A DNA stretch of 5,633 nucleotides from Pseudomonadota bacterium (GTDB lineage Bacteria; BMS3Abin14), in assembly GCA_003229755.1 (NCBI GenBank), contig QIFJ01000155.1, positions 1 to 5,633 of the forward strand. The letters run 5' to 3'. The notes below the pieces were generated by a model that was not told the origin of the DNA, did no database searches, and saw only the letters and a list, made by a program, of their open reading frames with translations. Made by a program: the position numbers and the translations under genes. Positions 1-4,836 of the stretch are shown one piece after another (the first letter of the stretch is position 1; the number at the start of each line of letters is the position of its first letter).

Positions 1-331
1 CTCCGAGGAAACGGGATACCTCCAGTACAGCCCTCAGCGCGGAACCCTTACCCGGAACACCCCTGTAAATACTAACGAGGATCTCCTGCCAGGGCAGTAC
101 CTCAACACGCCTGGCCTCCTCTCTGGAGTCGTCCACGGAACCGCCGTCCGAAACGATGATAACCGATTTTTTGTTCGGGTAATATTTGTGCAGGCCCCTG
201 CTCACCTGCTGCACGACGTTGCTGATCGTTGACTGGTTATTGTAACAGGGGATACCAACGATGAGATCCGCTTTTTCAATAAGCTCCACGCGACCCCTGA
301 CGTCGTCTCTTAACGCTGTCAAATATTTCAT
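1..331 (-). CDS. Glycosyltransferase, GT-A fold, N-terminal part (runs off left edge)
   Basis: The first 110 residues are visible. The product should be a cytoplasmic nucleotide-sugar-dependent glycosyltransferase. After a short N-terminal helix, residues 21-36 (ADLIVGIPCYNNQSTI) form the first beta strand and nucleotide-binding loop of a GT2-like Rossmann fold. Residues 57-66 (VIIVSDGGSV) carry the acidic DGGS segment, and residues 91-98 (GVPGKGSA) match the conserved GKGxA loop. This combination recalls the GT2/GT81-like group that includes glucosyl-3-phosphoglycerate synthases, but the acceptor-binding half is missing, so the substrate cannot be named. ATG at 331 is chosen because GGAG lies five bases upstream (337-340). 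A candidate promoter lies at 351-377, so the gene may be transcribed separately from the acylphosphatase gene 215 bases upstream. The fold is fairly certain; the specific reaction is not. Confidence 0.85.
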   Translation of the reverse strand, partial: MKYLTALRDDVRGRVELIEKADLIVGIPCYNNQSTISNVVQQVSRGLHKYYPNKKSVIIVSDGGSVDDSREEARRVEVLPWQEILVSIYRGVPGKGSALRAVLEVSRFLG

Positions 332-350
332 ATTCACTCCAGATTTGACT

Positions 351-377
351 ATTACAGGGTCGTAAAAAGTCCATCAA
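351..377 (-). promoter_or_regulatory. Candidate sigma70-type promoter of the glycosyltransferase gene
   Basis: On the minus strand TTGATG (372-377) is followed 15 bases later by TGTAAT (351-356), which matches the -10 consensus at five of six positions. The spacer is shorter than the ideal 17. Read with 17 bases the -10 would be TAATAG, a poorer match. Transcription would begin about 12-17 bases before the GGAG ribosome-binding site and ATG 331. The -10 hexamer is also one arm of a short inverted repeat (ATTACAG 351-357, CTGTAAT 378-384), so an operator role is possible but unproven. Confidence 0.3.
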
Positions 378-404
378 CTGTAATTCGAACAGCTCGATTA
401 AATC

Positions 405-485
405 AAGCCGGGGTTTTGGTGAATCACGAAGCGAAGCTAAAAGGGGGTTGCGAAAGCGAGTGATTACACCCAAAAGCCCGGCCTT
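405..485. repeat. 82-bp palindromic repeat, copy 1
   Basis: This 81-base element differs from the copy at 928-1009 by one missing G near its left end and two substitutions. The first and last roughly 24 bases are imperfect inverted repeats: on the plus strand AAGCCGGGGTTTTGGTG opens it and CACCCAAAAGCCCGGCCTT closes it. A roughly 30-base centre contains GCGAAG twice and a G5 run. It lies in the gap between the acylphosphatase stop and the glycosyltransferase start, in the same orientation as copy 2. It resembles a REP/REPIN- or MITE-like non-coding element. No transposase is visible, and I cannot assign it to a named family. Confidence 0.9.
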
Positions 486-506
486 ATAAATAAACTATAC
501 CAATAT

Positions 507-526
507 TCCACCAACTAATTGGTGGA
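507..526 (-). terminator. Perfect 8-bp hairpin downstream of the acylphosphatase gene
   Basis: TCCACCAA (507-514) and TTGGTGGA (519-526) form a perfect 8-bp stem with a four-base CTAA loop, 20 bases beyond the acylphosphatase stop. In the minus-strand transcript the stem is followed by A/U-rich RNA but not by a clean run of U. It could therefore be a weak intrinsic terminator or a 3'-end stabilising hairpin. Placement after a stop codon supports a 3'-end role. Confidence 0.4.
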
Positions 527-546
527 TGAACTGTAATAATAAAATA

Positions 547-834
547 TTAGAACCCGAAATCGATATCGAAGGTTACAAATTCGCCGCTGGGGTCATTGTA
601 GTTAACATCTACACGAACAACGCTGCTGGCAGGGGGACCGAAATGGGCCCACTTGACCAGCCGATCAAGGATGTCTCTGGGTCCTTCCGCAATGATCTCA
701 ACAGCGCCGTCCACGAGATTTCTGACCAGCCCCACAAGGCCAAGTTCGGAAGCCTCCCTCCTTGTGCTTTCCCTGAAGGTGACCCCGTGGACCCTCCCGT
801 GAACTATCATGTGAACTCTTTCGTTGTGATTCAT
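547..834 (-). CDS. acyP: Acylphosphatase
   Basis: A 95-residue protein, the normal length for this family of small cytosolic enzymes, which hydrolyse the carboxyl-phosphate bond of acyl phosphates such as carbamoyl or 1,3-bisphosphoglyceryl phosphate. The phosphate-binding signature is at residues 13-21 (GRVHGVTFR), with catalytic Arg21; His replaces the more usual Gln in GRVQGV. The second signature, GLVRNLVDG (35-43), supplies catalytic Asn39. The frame stays open upstream to 951 inside the 82-bp repeat, but ATG 834 is preferred. It has AGGGAG five bases upstream and gives the standard family length, whereas the extra 39 residues have no family counterpart. The gene stands alone between two copies of the 82-bp repeat, about 174 bases from the PPC gene. 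The function is confident; the physiological substrate is not deducible. Confidence 0.96.
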   Translation of the reverse strand: MNHNERVHMIVHGRVHGVTFRESTRREASELGLVGLVRNLVDGAVEIIAEGPRDILDRLVKWAHFGPPASSVVRVDVNYNDPSGEFVTFDIDFGF

Positions 835-927
835 TATTGCTCCCTGTAATTGTAATTTTTCCTCAAAACTCAGCGTAATTGAGACCAGGAATCCGATGTC
901 CGGAATTCTGTATAACCAAATGCCAGT

Positions 928-1009
928 AAGGCCGGGGTTTTGGTGAATCACGAAGCGAAGCTAAAAGGGGGTTGCGAAGGCGAGTGATTACACCCAAAAA
1001 CCCGGCCTT
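928..1009. repeat. 82-bp palindromic repeat, copy 2
   Basis: This is the full-length copy of the element at 405-485, in direct orientation. Its ends pair as an imperfect stem of about 24 bp (plus strand GGCCGGGGTTTTGGTG at the left, CACCCAAAAACCCGGCC at the right) with one wobble and two single-base bulges. In this copy pairing can extend into the flanks, since AGTAAGG at the left faces CCTTTACT at the right. The right end reaches the stop codon of the PPC-domain gene (TAA at 1011-1009), so the transcript of that gene would fold into this hairpin immediately after translation ends. A terminator or mRNA-stabilising role is plausible here. Confidence 0.9.
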
Positions 1010-1476
1010 TACTCATTGCCCTCCGTGACTCTTTGGTCAACCTCGCCAAAGACCGGTAATTCAAGCCCATTTTCGTCCGGCATACGCTTCACCTCAAGAC
1101 CTGTCACCTCTACCAGAAGGATCTCCAGGATGAGAAATGTTTCCGAGTTGCCCCTTATACAACCAACTATCGCGTCAGAACCTCTACCCGCTGCTGTGTG
1201 CATGTGGATCGATGGACCTGATTCTCCCTTGAGTATTGAACCAATACCGACAAGTTCATGGGGCATGCTGATCTCGGAAAAAACCGGCGTTGGCGGAAGC
1301 TTTTTCTCCTCGGGGCCCACCACGAGATCACCCCTTCCCAATGCTCCGAACATCTGGAACCACCCGGAGGTGATCTTCTCCTTCCTGCAGAAGTCAGTGA
1401 GAGCTACCCTTACATCCTCGCCATGACCGAGTCTTATATAGAAAACTCTTCCTTGCCTACCCTGCGCATACTGCAT
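1009..1476 (-). CDS. PPC-domain (DUF296) protein, probable metal-binding DNA-associated protein
   Basis: A 155-residue protein that is essentially a single PPC/DUF296 domain, the domain that in plants follows AT-hooks and that in bacteria and archaea occurs alone as a trimeric alpha/beta protein. The family core is clear: LGHGEDV (16-22), a FGALGRGDLVVG strand and turn (43-54), HELVGIGSI (73-81), the signature IHMHTAAGR (90-98) with the His-X-His pair H91/H93, and GCIRG (105-109). H73, H91 and H93 are the probable metal ligands. No AT-hook is present, so DNA binding is only inferred from the family name. ATG 1476 has GAGGGAG five bases upstream. The mtaB stop codon overlaps the start of that ribosome-binding site, with only 12 bases between stop and start, so the two genes are almost certainly cotranscribed and translationally coupled. 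The biological role of solitary bacterial members is poorly known. Confidence 0.9.
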   Translation of the reverse strand: MQYAQGRQGRVFYIRLGHGEDVRVALTDFCRKEKITSGWFQMFGALGRGDLVVGPEEKKLPPTPVFSEISMPHELVGIGSILKGESGPSIHMHTAAGRGSDAIVGCIRGNSETFLILEILLVEVTGLEVKRMPDENGLELPVFGEVDQRVTEGNE

Positions 1477-1488
1477 TATCGCTCCCTC

Positions 1489-2844
1489 TCAGCCCGGATG
1501 ATCGGGATCTGAGTGAGTTTCATGTTCCAGGCTCCAGGTTCCAGGTAATATTTCCCCTGACAACATCTCCCCCACCCTTTTTTCGCACTTCACTCTCACT
1601 AGATGCCCTGGTACCGCAGCGTCCCTGTCAAGGACCACCCTTATGTAGTTACCGGCAAGAGCCTGCATTCCCGAAGAGCTCGCGGAACCTGGCTCAGGGA
1701 CTACTATCAGTTCCTCGCCAACCAGTGAATCCATAAAAGCGGTCAGGTTATTCTTCCCATGTTTTCTAAGCCGCGCCGCTCTCTCCTTTTTCACAGCGCT
1801 CAGGACATCGTCCTTCATACCGGCAGCTGTTGTTCCGGGCCTGGATGAAAACGGAAACACGTGCAGGAAGGGTATCTCCATGCTGATTATAACCTCCTCG
1901 GTTTTGGCGAAATCCTCGTCAGTCTCCGTGGGAAAACCACAGATAACGTCACACCCGATACCTATCCCGGGAATTACACTCCTGGCCCTGTTAACAGCTT
2001 TGATAAAATCCTCACGTTTGTAGGATCGGTCCATGAGCCCAAGTATCCTGTCGCTGCCGCTCTGAAGTGGAATGTGGAGGTGCCGGCATATTCTTCCTCC
2101 TGAGCCGGCAATAAGGTCAAGCAGAGTATCTGTTATTTCCAGAGGCTCCAGTGAGCTTAACCTGACTCTTCCGGACATATTCTGCTTCAAAAATTCCTCC
2201 AGGAGCGCCTCCAGGGTTCCGGCGGGCGTAAGATCCCTTCCGAAAAGCCCCAGGTGAATGCCGGTGAGCACTACTTCTTTCACTCCGTTTCCCAGATGAT
2301 CTCTTATGTTTTCCAGTACTTTTTCAGGGGCCAGACTCCTGCTGGAGCCCCTGACGCTGGGAACGATACAGTAGCTGCAGGTAAAATCACAGCCATCCTG
2401 GATCTTCAGAAATCCCCTGTCCCTCCCCTCTATGGCGACAGCGGGGACATCGGGCCAATCCACCCAGTCCTCTGCGCTTCCGATGCCCAGGACCGACACC
2501 AGCTTTCCCTTCTCCTCCATGTCAAGAACAAGGTCTATCTCAGCCATCTCGAAAAGGCTTCTAGACGCCCCCCTGGACATACATCCGGTTACAATAAGGA
2601 ACGAATCCGGGTTATGCCTCCTGACCCTGCGGATCTCTTTCCTGCACTGAGCCTCCGTAGGGCCAGTAACCATACAGGAGTTGATTATCACTATCCCCGC
2701 TACCTCAGGACCTGCCGAGACCATACCGCTGCCGGCCATGGATGCGGCCATGGCTGCGGAATCGTATTGATTGCTCTTGCAGCCCAGGGTCACAAAAGCG
2801 TAGCTGTCCCGCGCAACAGCGTTTCTCAAGTTCTGCCTGTTCAT
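1489..2844 (-). CDS. mtaB: tRNA t6A37 methylthiotransferase (MtaB-type radical SAM enzyme)
   Basis: A 451-residue enzyme that adds a methylthio group to C2 of N6-threonylcarbamoyladenosine at position 37 of ANN-decoding tRNAs, giving ms2t6A. The N-terminal UPF0004 domain (about 13-125) carries the three cluster cysteines C22 (TLGCKSNQ), C57 (NSCMVT) and C88 (VTGCMS). The radical SAM domain (about 142-370) has the CxxxCxxC motif at C152, C156 and C159, plus HIPLQSGSD (257-265). A TRAM domain (about 373-433) closes the fold. GCKxNQ in the first motif points to MtaB rather than MiaB or RimO. ATG 2844 is the only upstream choice, because TAA lies four codons before it, yet no Shine-Dalgarno sequence is visible. 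The residues after the TRAM domain (435-441, PGTWSLE region) are encoded by a 7-bp tandem repeat. The gene is followed within 12 bases by the PPC gene. Confidence 0.96.
   Translation of the reverse strand: MNRQNLRNAVARDSYAFVTLGCKSNQYDSAAMAASMAGSGMVSAGPEVAGIVIINSCMVTGPTEAQCRKEIRRVRRHNPDSFLIVTGCMSRGASRSLFEMAEIDLVLDMEEKGKLVSVLGIGSAEDWVDWPDVPAVAIEGRDRGFLKIQDGCDFTCSYCIVPSVRGSSRSLAPEKVLENIRDHLGNGVKEVVLTGIHLGLFGRDLTPAGTLEALLEEFLKQNMSGRVRLSSLEPLEITDTLLDLIAGSGGRICRHLHIPLQSGSDRILGLMDRSYKREDFIKAVNRARSVIPGIGIGCDVICGFPTETDEDFAKTEEVIISMEIPFLHVFPFSSRPGTTAAGMKDDVLSAVKKERAARLRKHGKNNLTAFMDSLVGEELIVVPEPGSASSSGMQALAGNYIRVVLDRDAAVPGHLVRVKCEKRVGEMLSGEILPGTWSLEHETHSDPDHPG
1524..1544. repeat. Three 7-bp tandem repeats inside the mtaB 3' end
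   Basis: Plus-strand units are GTTCCAG (1524-1530), GCTCCAG (1531-1537) and GTTCCAG (1538-1544). On the coding strand this is the GGAAC/GGAGC + CT series, the same unit as the intergenic arrays at 2919-2946 and 2971-2998. It encodes mtaB residues 435-441, outside the conserved domains. Confidence 0.85.
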
Positions 2845-2852
2845 GGGATTTA

Positions 2853-2879
2853 CTTATATTGAATGCGTGTAAAAAGCAA
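2853..2879 (-). promoter_or_regulatory. Candidate mtaB promoter, possibly giving a near-leaderless transcript
   Basis: On the minus strand TTGCTT (2874-2879) precedes TATAAG (2853-2858) with a 15-base spacer. The -10 match is good and the spacer is short. A start six to seven bases after the -10 would fall within a few bases of ATG 2844, which fits the absence of a Shine-Dalgarno sequence there. The elements are short and could occur by chance. Confidence 0.3.
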
Positions 2880-2918
2880 CAGCCGGGAACGGTCGCAATC
2901 ATTAAGCCGCCCCCGGCA

Positions 2919-2946
2919 GTTCCAAGTTCCAACTTCCAGGTTCCAA
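2919..2946. repeat. Four 7-bp tandem repeats, GTTCCAA type
   Basis: Units on the plus strand are GTTCCAA, GTTCCAA, CTTCCAG and GTTCCAA, contiguous and in phase. They lie in the gap between the Spy-like gene and mtaB, and they are the reverse complement of the unit at 2971-2998. Confidence 0.9.
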
Positions 2947-2996
2947 GTCATCAATAATAAATATTAACATGGAACTTGGAACCTGGAACATGGAAC
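2926..2996. terminator. Long imperfect hairpin built from inverted heptad arrays
   Basis: TTCCAGGTTCCAAGT (2934-2948) is the exact reverse complement of ACTTGGAACCTGGAA (2974-2988), a 15-bp perfect stem. After two mismatches six more bases pair (2926-2931 with 2991-2996). The loop of 25 bases is A/T-rich. Starting 17 bases beyond the Spy-like stop codon, it could stabilise or end the sigma-operon transcript. No U-run follows, so an intrinsic terminator is not demonstrated. Confidence 0.45.
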
Positions 2997-2998
2997 CA
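2971..2998. repeat. Four 7-bp tandem repeats, GGAACNN type
   Basis: Units are GGAACTT, GGAACCT, GGAACAT and GGAACCA: a fixed GGAAC with a variable dinucleotide. The preceding AACAT (2966-2970) looks like the tail of a fifth unit. The array ends 15 bases from the stop codon of the Spy-like gene. Confidence 0.92.
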
Positions 2999-3013
2999 GA
3001 TCACCATCAATCT

Positions 3014-3559
3014 CTATCTTCTCCCTCCATTTCCGGATCGCTTGCCCCCAGACGGGCCGCCGTGCCCCATACCACCCCTTCCGGCTCTCATGATCCTTTC
3101 CCTGATCTCCTTCTGAAACCTTACCTGGAAGAGTAGATACCGGGCTGTATCCTCGGCTGAAAGGATCCTCCTTACCTCCTGAAGATGCTCCTCTTCGTTC
3201 CTGAAAGTTCTAAGGCGATTTTTGACAAGCTCATCAAGGGCGCCATCAATAACTTCAGGGTCCGGTTCAGGTTTGCCCAGCTCAGCACTTACCAGCCTTA
3301 TGATGCGCCTGTTATCCGCTTCGACTTCCTGCCTCTGGCGATCTGATCGCCTCATGGCCGGGAAGAGTCTGGAAGTCGTTTCTTCATCCAGATCCAGCTC
3401 TTCTGTAAGGCGCCAGGCTCTCATAACTTCAACCTTCTTTCTGACACGACCGATCTCATCCTCCCCGGGGATCCTGCGGTCATCGTCTGCCAAAACAGCC
3501 GTGCCGGAGAAAACCAGTATCAAAAAAAGTATTAGTGAAACGGCTCTTCCTTTCTTCAT
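3014..3559 (-). CDS. Secreted Spy/CpxP/CnrX-like periplasmic stress protein
   Basis: A 181-residue protein with a classical signal peptide: positive MKKGR, hydrophobic core 7-22, and likely cleavage after VLA at 24. The mature part is charged and helical. Helical blocks around 49-69 (LTEELDLDEETTSRLFPAM) and 132-156 (ILSAEDTARYLLFQVRFQ onward) resemble the two LTxxQ-like segments of the Spy/CpxP/ZraP/CnrX hooked-helix superfamily. Those proteins act as periplasmic chaperones or metal and envelope-stress sensors. The last 24 residues are rich in Gly and Arg with a Met-Gly-His stretch (GRGGMGHGGP) and are probably disordered. ATG 3559 has an AGGAAGGTGAG ribosome-binding region and lies 17 bases after the anti-sigma stop codon, so it is the third gene of the sigma operon. 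By analogy with CnrX of the CnrYXH system it may modulate the neighbouring anti-sigma factor; this is inference. Similarity is by pattern only, and the ligand is unknown. Confidence 0.75.
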   Translation of the reverse strand: MKKGRAVSLILFLILVFSGTAVLADDDRRIPGEDEIGRVRKKVEVMRAWRLTEELDLDEETTSRLFPAMRRSDRQRQEVEADNRRIIRLVSAELGKPEPDPEVIDGALDELVKNRLRTFRNEEEHLQEVRRILSAEDTARYLLFQVRFQKEIRERIMRAGRGGMGHGGPSGGKRSGNGGRR

Positions 3560-3576
3560 TATCTCACCTTCCTTTA

Positions 3577-4182
3577 TCAGCTTCTCTGTGGAATTGAGCC
3601 AAGCTCTTCTTCGAACATAAATAGAGCATCCACATCCATATCCAAATACTCGATACCTCTGATCAGGAACGCGCCGGTGGTCCTGCTGAGATCATCTTCA
3701 GTCAGTTTCACATCCAGCTCCAGGGCGCCGCTCACATCGGAGACTTTATAGTCGCCTTCTATCAGGATATTCGTTTCAAAACCTATGGCTACCGAGATCG
3801 GAGGTATATTATTATCGGGCTTTTGAACCAGAACAGGTCCTGTACCCGGGAGCAGGAACACAAGGAGGGCAGCCGCTGCAAGAGAAGCTGCTGCAAGACC
3901 GGCCTTCCACTTCAGTTCAATGGCGGGGAGCCTGAAAGATGGCCTGGAGGCGGTTTTTTCCTCTCTGATGCTGCGGATCACCTTACCGGGCATCTCATCG
4001 AAGAATCCTGCCTCCGGCTCAGGCACTTCCAGGGCGGCAAGGTTGCTCAGAACCCTGAATTCCTCAGCACAGCAGCTGCAGGTTTCGAGGTGCTCTCTGA
4101 GTTTGCCTGCTTCTTCTCCCCGCAGGCTGTCGGCAAGAAGGTCCGGCAGGCGCAGGGAAATATCTTTCTTTTTGCAGGTCAT
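3577..4182 (-). CDS. Membrane-anchored zinc-finger anti-sigma factor
   Basis: A 201-residue single-pass inner-membrane protein expected to bind and hold inactive the ECF sigma factor encoded just upstream. The N-terminal cytoplasmic domain has the ZAS-type motif H31-x3-C35-x2-C38 (HLETCSCC), with C3 as a possible further ligand. A linker leads to a hydrophobic segment at about 93-112 (KAGLAAASLAAAALLVFLLP). The remaining 90 or so residues should lie in the periplasm. They are predicted beta-rich and acidic and match nothing I recognise. Start ATG 4182 overlaps the sigma stop codon as ATGA, the usual translational coupling of sigma/anti-sigma pairs, which gives stoichiometric synthesis. Signal-induced release is probably by proteolysis or by conformational change on the periplasmic side; the sequence alone does not say which. 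Confidence is high for the class. Confidence 0.92.
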   Translation of the reverse strand: MTCKKKDISLRLPDLLADSLRGEEAGKLREHLETCSCCAEEFRVLSNLAALEVPEPEAGFFDEMPGKVIRSIREEKTASRPSFRLPAIELKWKAGLAAASLAAAALLVFLLPGTGPVLVQKPDNNIPPISVAIGFETNILIEGDYKVSDVSGALELDVKLTEDDLSRTTGAFLIRGIEYLDMDVDALFMFEEELGSIPQRS

Positions 4183-4721
4183 TGCTCCTCACCGCCAATA
4201 GTTTCTTTCAACTTCTTTACGCCCTGATGGTAGCTTGCCTTTGCGGCACCTACGGAACATCCCATTATTCCAGCTACCTCGTTGAAAGAATGTCCCTCGT
4301 GAACCCTTAGAACCACCGCCTCACGCTGCCTTTCCGGCAGGGTTTCCACGGCCTCGGCTAACTTCTTTCTCTCCTCCTTCTCTACCATCATAGAAAATGT
4401 CCTTTCCCGGGCGGGTGGATCCCATCCGTCCAGGGTCTGATGTTTTCTTCTGCCTTCGTCTCGAACATGGTTGCGAAACGTGTTGAGAGCGATCCTGAAA
4501 AGCCACGTGCGAAAAAGAGAGTCACCCCTGAAGTTCCTGAGGGAGAAGTAAGCTTTGACAAAGGCCCTCTGGGTGACCTCAGCCGCATCATCATGGTTTT
4601 CGCACAGCCTGTAGATGAAATTGTACAGTTTTTTCTGATGCGCCCGAACAAGCTCCCCAAAGGCTTCCTCGTCCCCTTCTCTGGCCCTTTTGGTAAACTC
4701 ACGCTCTTTCTCCCAATCCAT
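4179..4721 (-). CDS. ECF (sigma-70 family, RpoE-like) sigma factor
   Basis: A 180-residue group 4 sigma factor with only regions 2 and 4, which directs RNA polymerase to stress promoters. Region 2 spans about 20-92. DDAAEVTQRAFVKAY (44-58) is the core-binding helix, and RTWLFRIALNTFRNHVRDEG (71-90) covers promoter melting and -10 recognition. Region 4 spans about 119-172, beginning LPERQREAVVLRV (128-140). Its helix-turn-helix FNEVAGIMGCSVGAAKASYH (146-165) would read the -35 element. ATG 4721 is the earliest possible start, since TAA lies two codons upstream. The best ribosome-binding site, AGGAAG (4733-4738), is 11 bases away, which is rather far. The gene heads a unit with the anti-sigma factor (overlapping) and the Spy-like protein, and a candidate self-recognised promoter lies upstream at 4744-4771. 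Confidence 0.96.
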   Translation of the reverse strand: MDWEKEREFTKRAREGDEEAFGELVRAHQKKLYNFIYRLCENHDDAAEVTQRAFVKAYFSLRNFRGDSLFRTWLFRIALNTFRNHVRDEGRRKHQTLDGWDPPARERTFSMMVEKEERKKLAEAVETLPERQREAVVLRVHEGHSFNEVAGIMGCSVGAAKASYHQGVKKLKETIGGEEQ

Positions 4722-4743
4722 AAGTTATTGTTCTTCCTGATAT

Positions 4744-4771
4744 TTAGACACTCAACTTTAAGAAAAGTTTA
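4744..4771 (-). promoter_or_regulatory. Candidate ECF-type autoregulatory promoter
   Basis: On the minus strand TAAACTT (4765-4771) is followed after exactly 15 bases by GTCTAA (4744-4749). This has the form of the E. coli sigma-E consensus GGAACTT-N15-GTCTAA: five of seven matches at -35 and a full match at -10. It lies 22 bases before the sigma start codon. ECF operons are commonly autoregulated, so the position makes sense. The predicted start would leave the AGGAAG site at the very 5' end of the transcript, which is a weakness. Confidence 0.4.
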
Positions 4772-4799
4772 ACGTTGAAAGTTAAATGTTGAATGTTCA
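4765..4799. repeat. Five 7-bp tandem repeats, AnGTTnA type
   Basis: Contiguous units AAGTTTA, ACGTTGA, AAGTTAA, ATGTTGA and ATGTTCA share the pattern A-n-GTT-n-A in exact 7-base phase. They fill much of the gap between mnmA and the sigma gene. The first unit coincides with the candidate -35 element. Confidence 0.88.
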
Positions 4800-4805
4800 T
4801 TACTA

Positions 4806-4833
4806 GAAACCAGAAACTAGAAACCAGAAACTG
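4806..4833. repeat. Four 7-bp tandem repeats, GAAACNN type
   Basis: Units are GAAACCA, GAAACTA, GAAACCA and GAAACTG: a fixed GAAAC with a variable dinucleotide that alternates CA/TA, so it also reads as a 14-bp repeat. The array ends three bases from the mnmA stop codon (4837-4839). Its layout parallels the GGAACNN array at 2971-2998. Confidence 0.92.
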
Positions 4834-4836
4834 ACC

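Noticed and set aside
419..463. 14-codon GTG-to-TGA mini-frame on the plus strand, also present at 943-987 in repeat copy 2
   Set aside because: It is too short and has no ribosome-binding site. Its conservation follows from the near-identity of the whole repeat rather than from coding.
276..473. Minus-strand 65-codon frame across repeat copy 1 and the glycosyltransferase start
   Set aside because: It starts in the repeat, overlaps the glycosyltransferase in another frame and has no domain or clear ribosome-binding site.
526..849. Plus-strand open frame of 107 codons opposite acylphosphatase
   Set aside because: It is a shadow of the acylphosphatase frame, which has both catalytic signatures and a good ribosome-binding site.
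835..951. N-terminal extension of acylphosphatase to an ATG inside the 82-bp repeat
   Set aside because: It would add 39 residues with no family counterpart, and ATG 834 has its own AGGGAG site.
405..1009. CRISPR array or integron attC-like cassette
   Set aside because: There are only two repeat copies with a whole gene between them, no regular spacers and no cas or integrase gene. The repeat is longer than a CRISPR repeat, and no integrase core sites were recognised.
2254..2862. Plus-strand open frame of 202 codons
   Set aside because: It is antisense to mtaB, whose cysteine motifs and domains are unmistakable. The plus-strand product has odd composition and no recognisable domain.
2971..2992. 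GGAACTT heptad as a sigma-E type -35 element
   Set aside because: It matches the -35 consensus exactly, but no GTCTAA-like -10 follows at 15-17 bases and no plus-strand gene lies downstream.
4388..4702. Open frames overlapping the sigma gene in other frames (minus 4388-4702 and plus 4440-4772)
   Set aside because: The sigma factor frame has regions 2 and 4 intact, and the alternatives have no domain signal.
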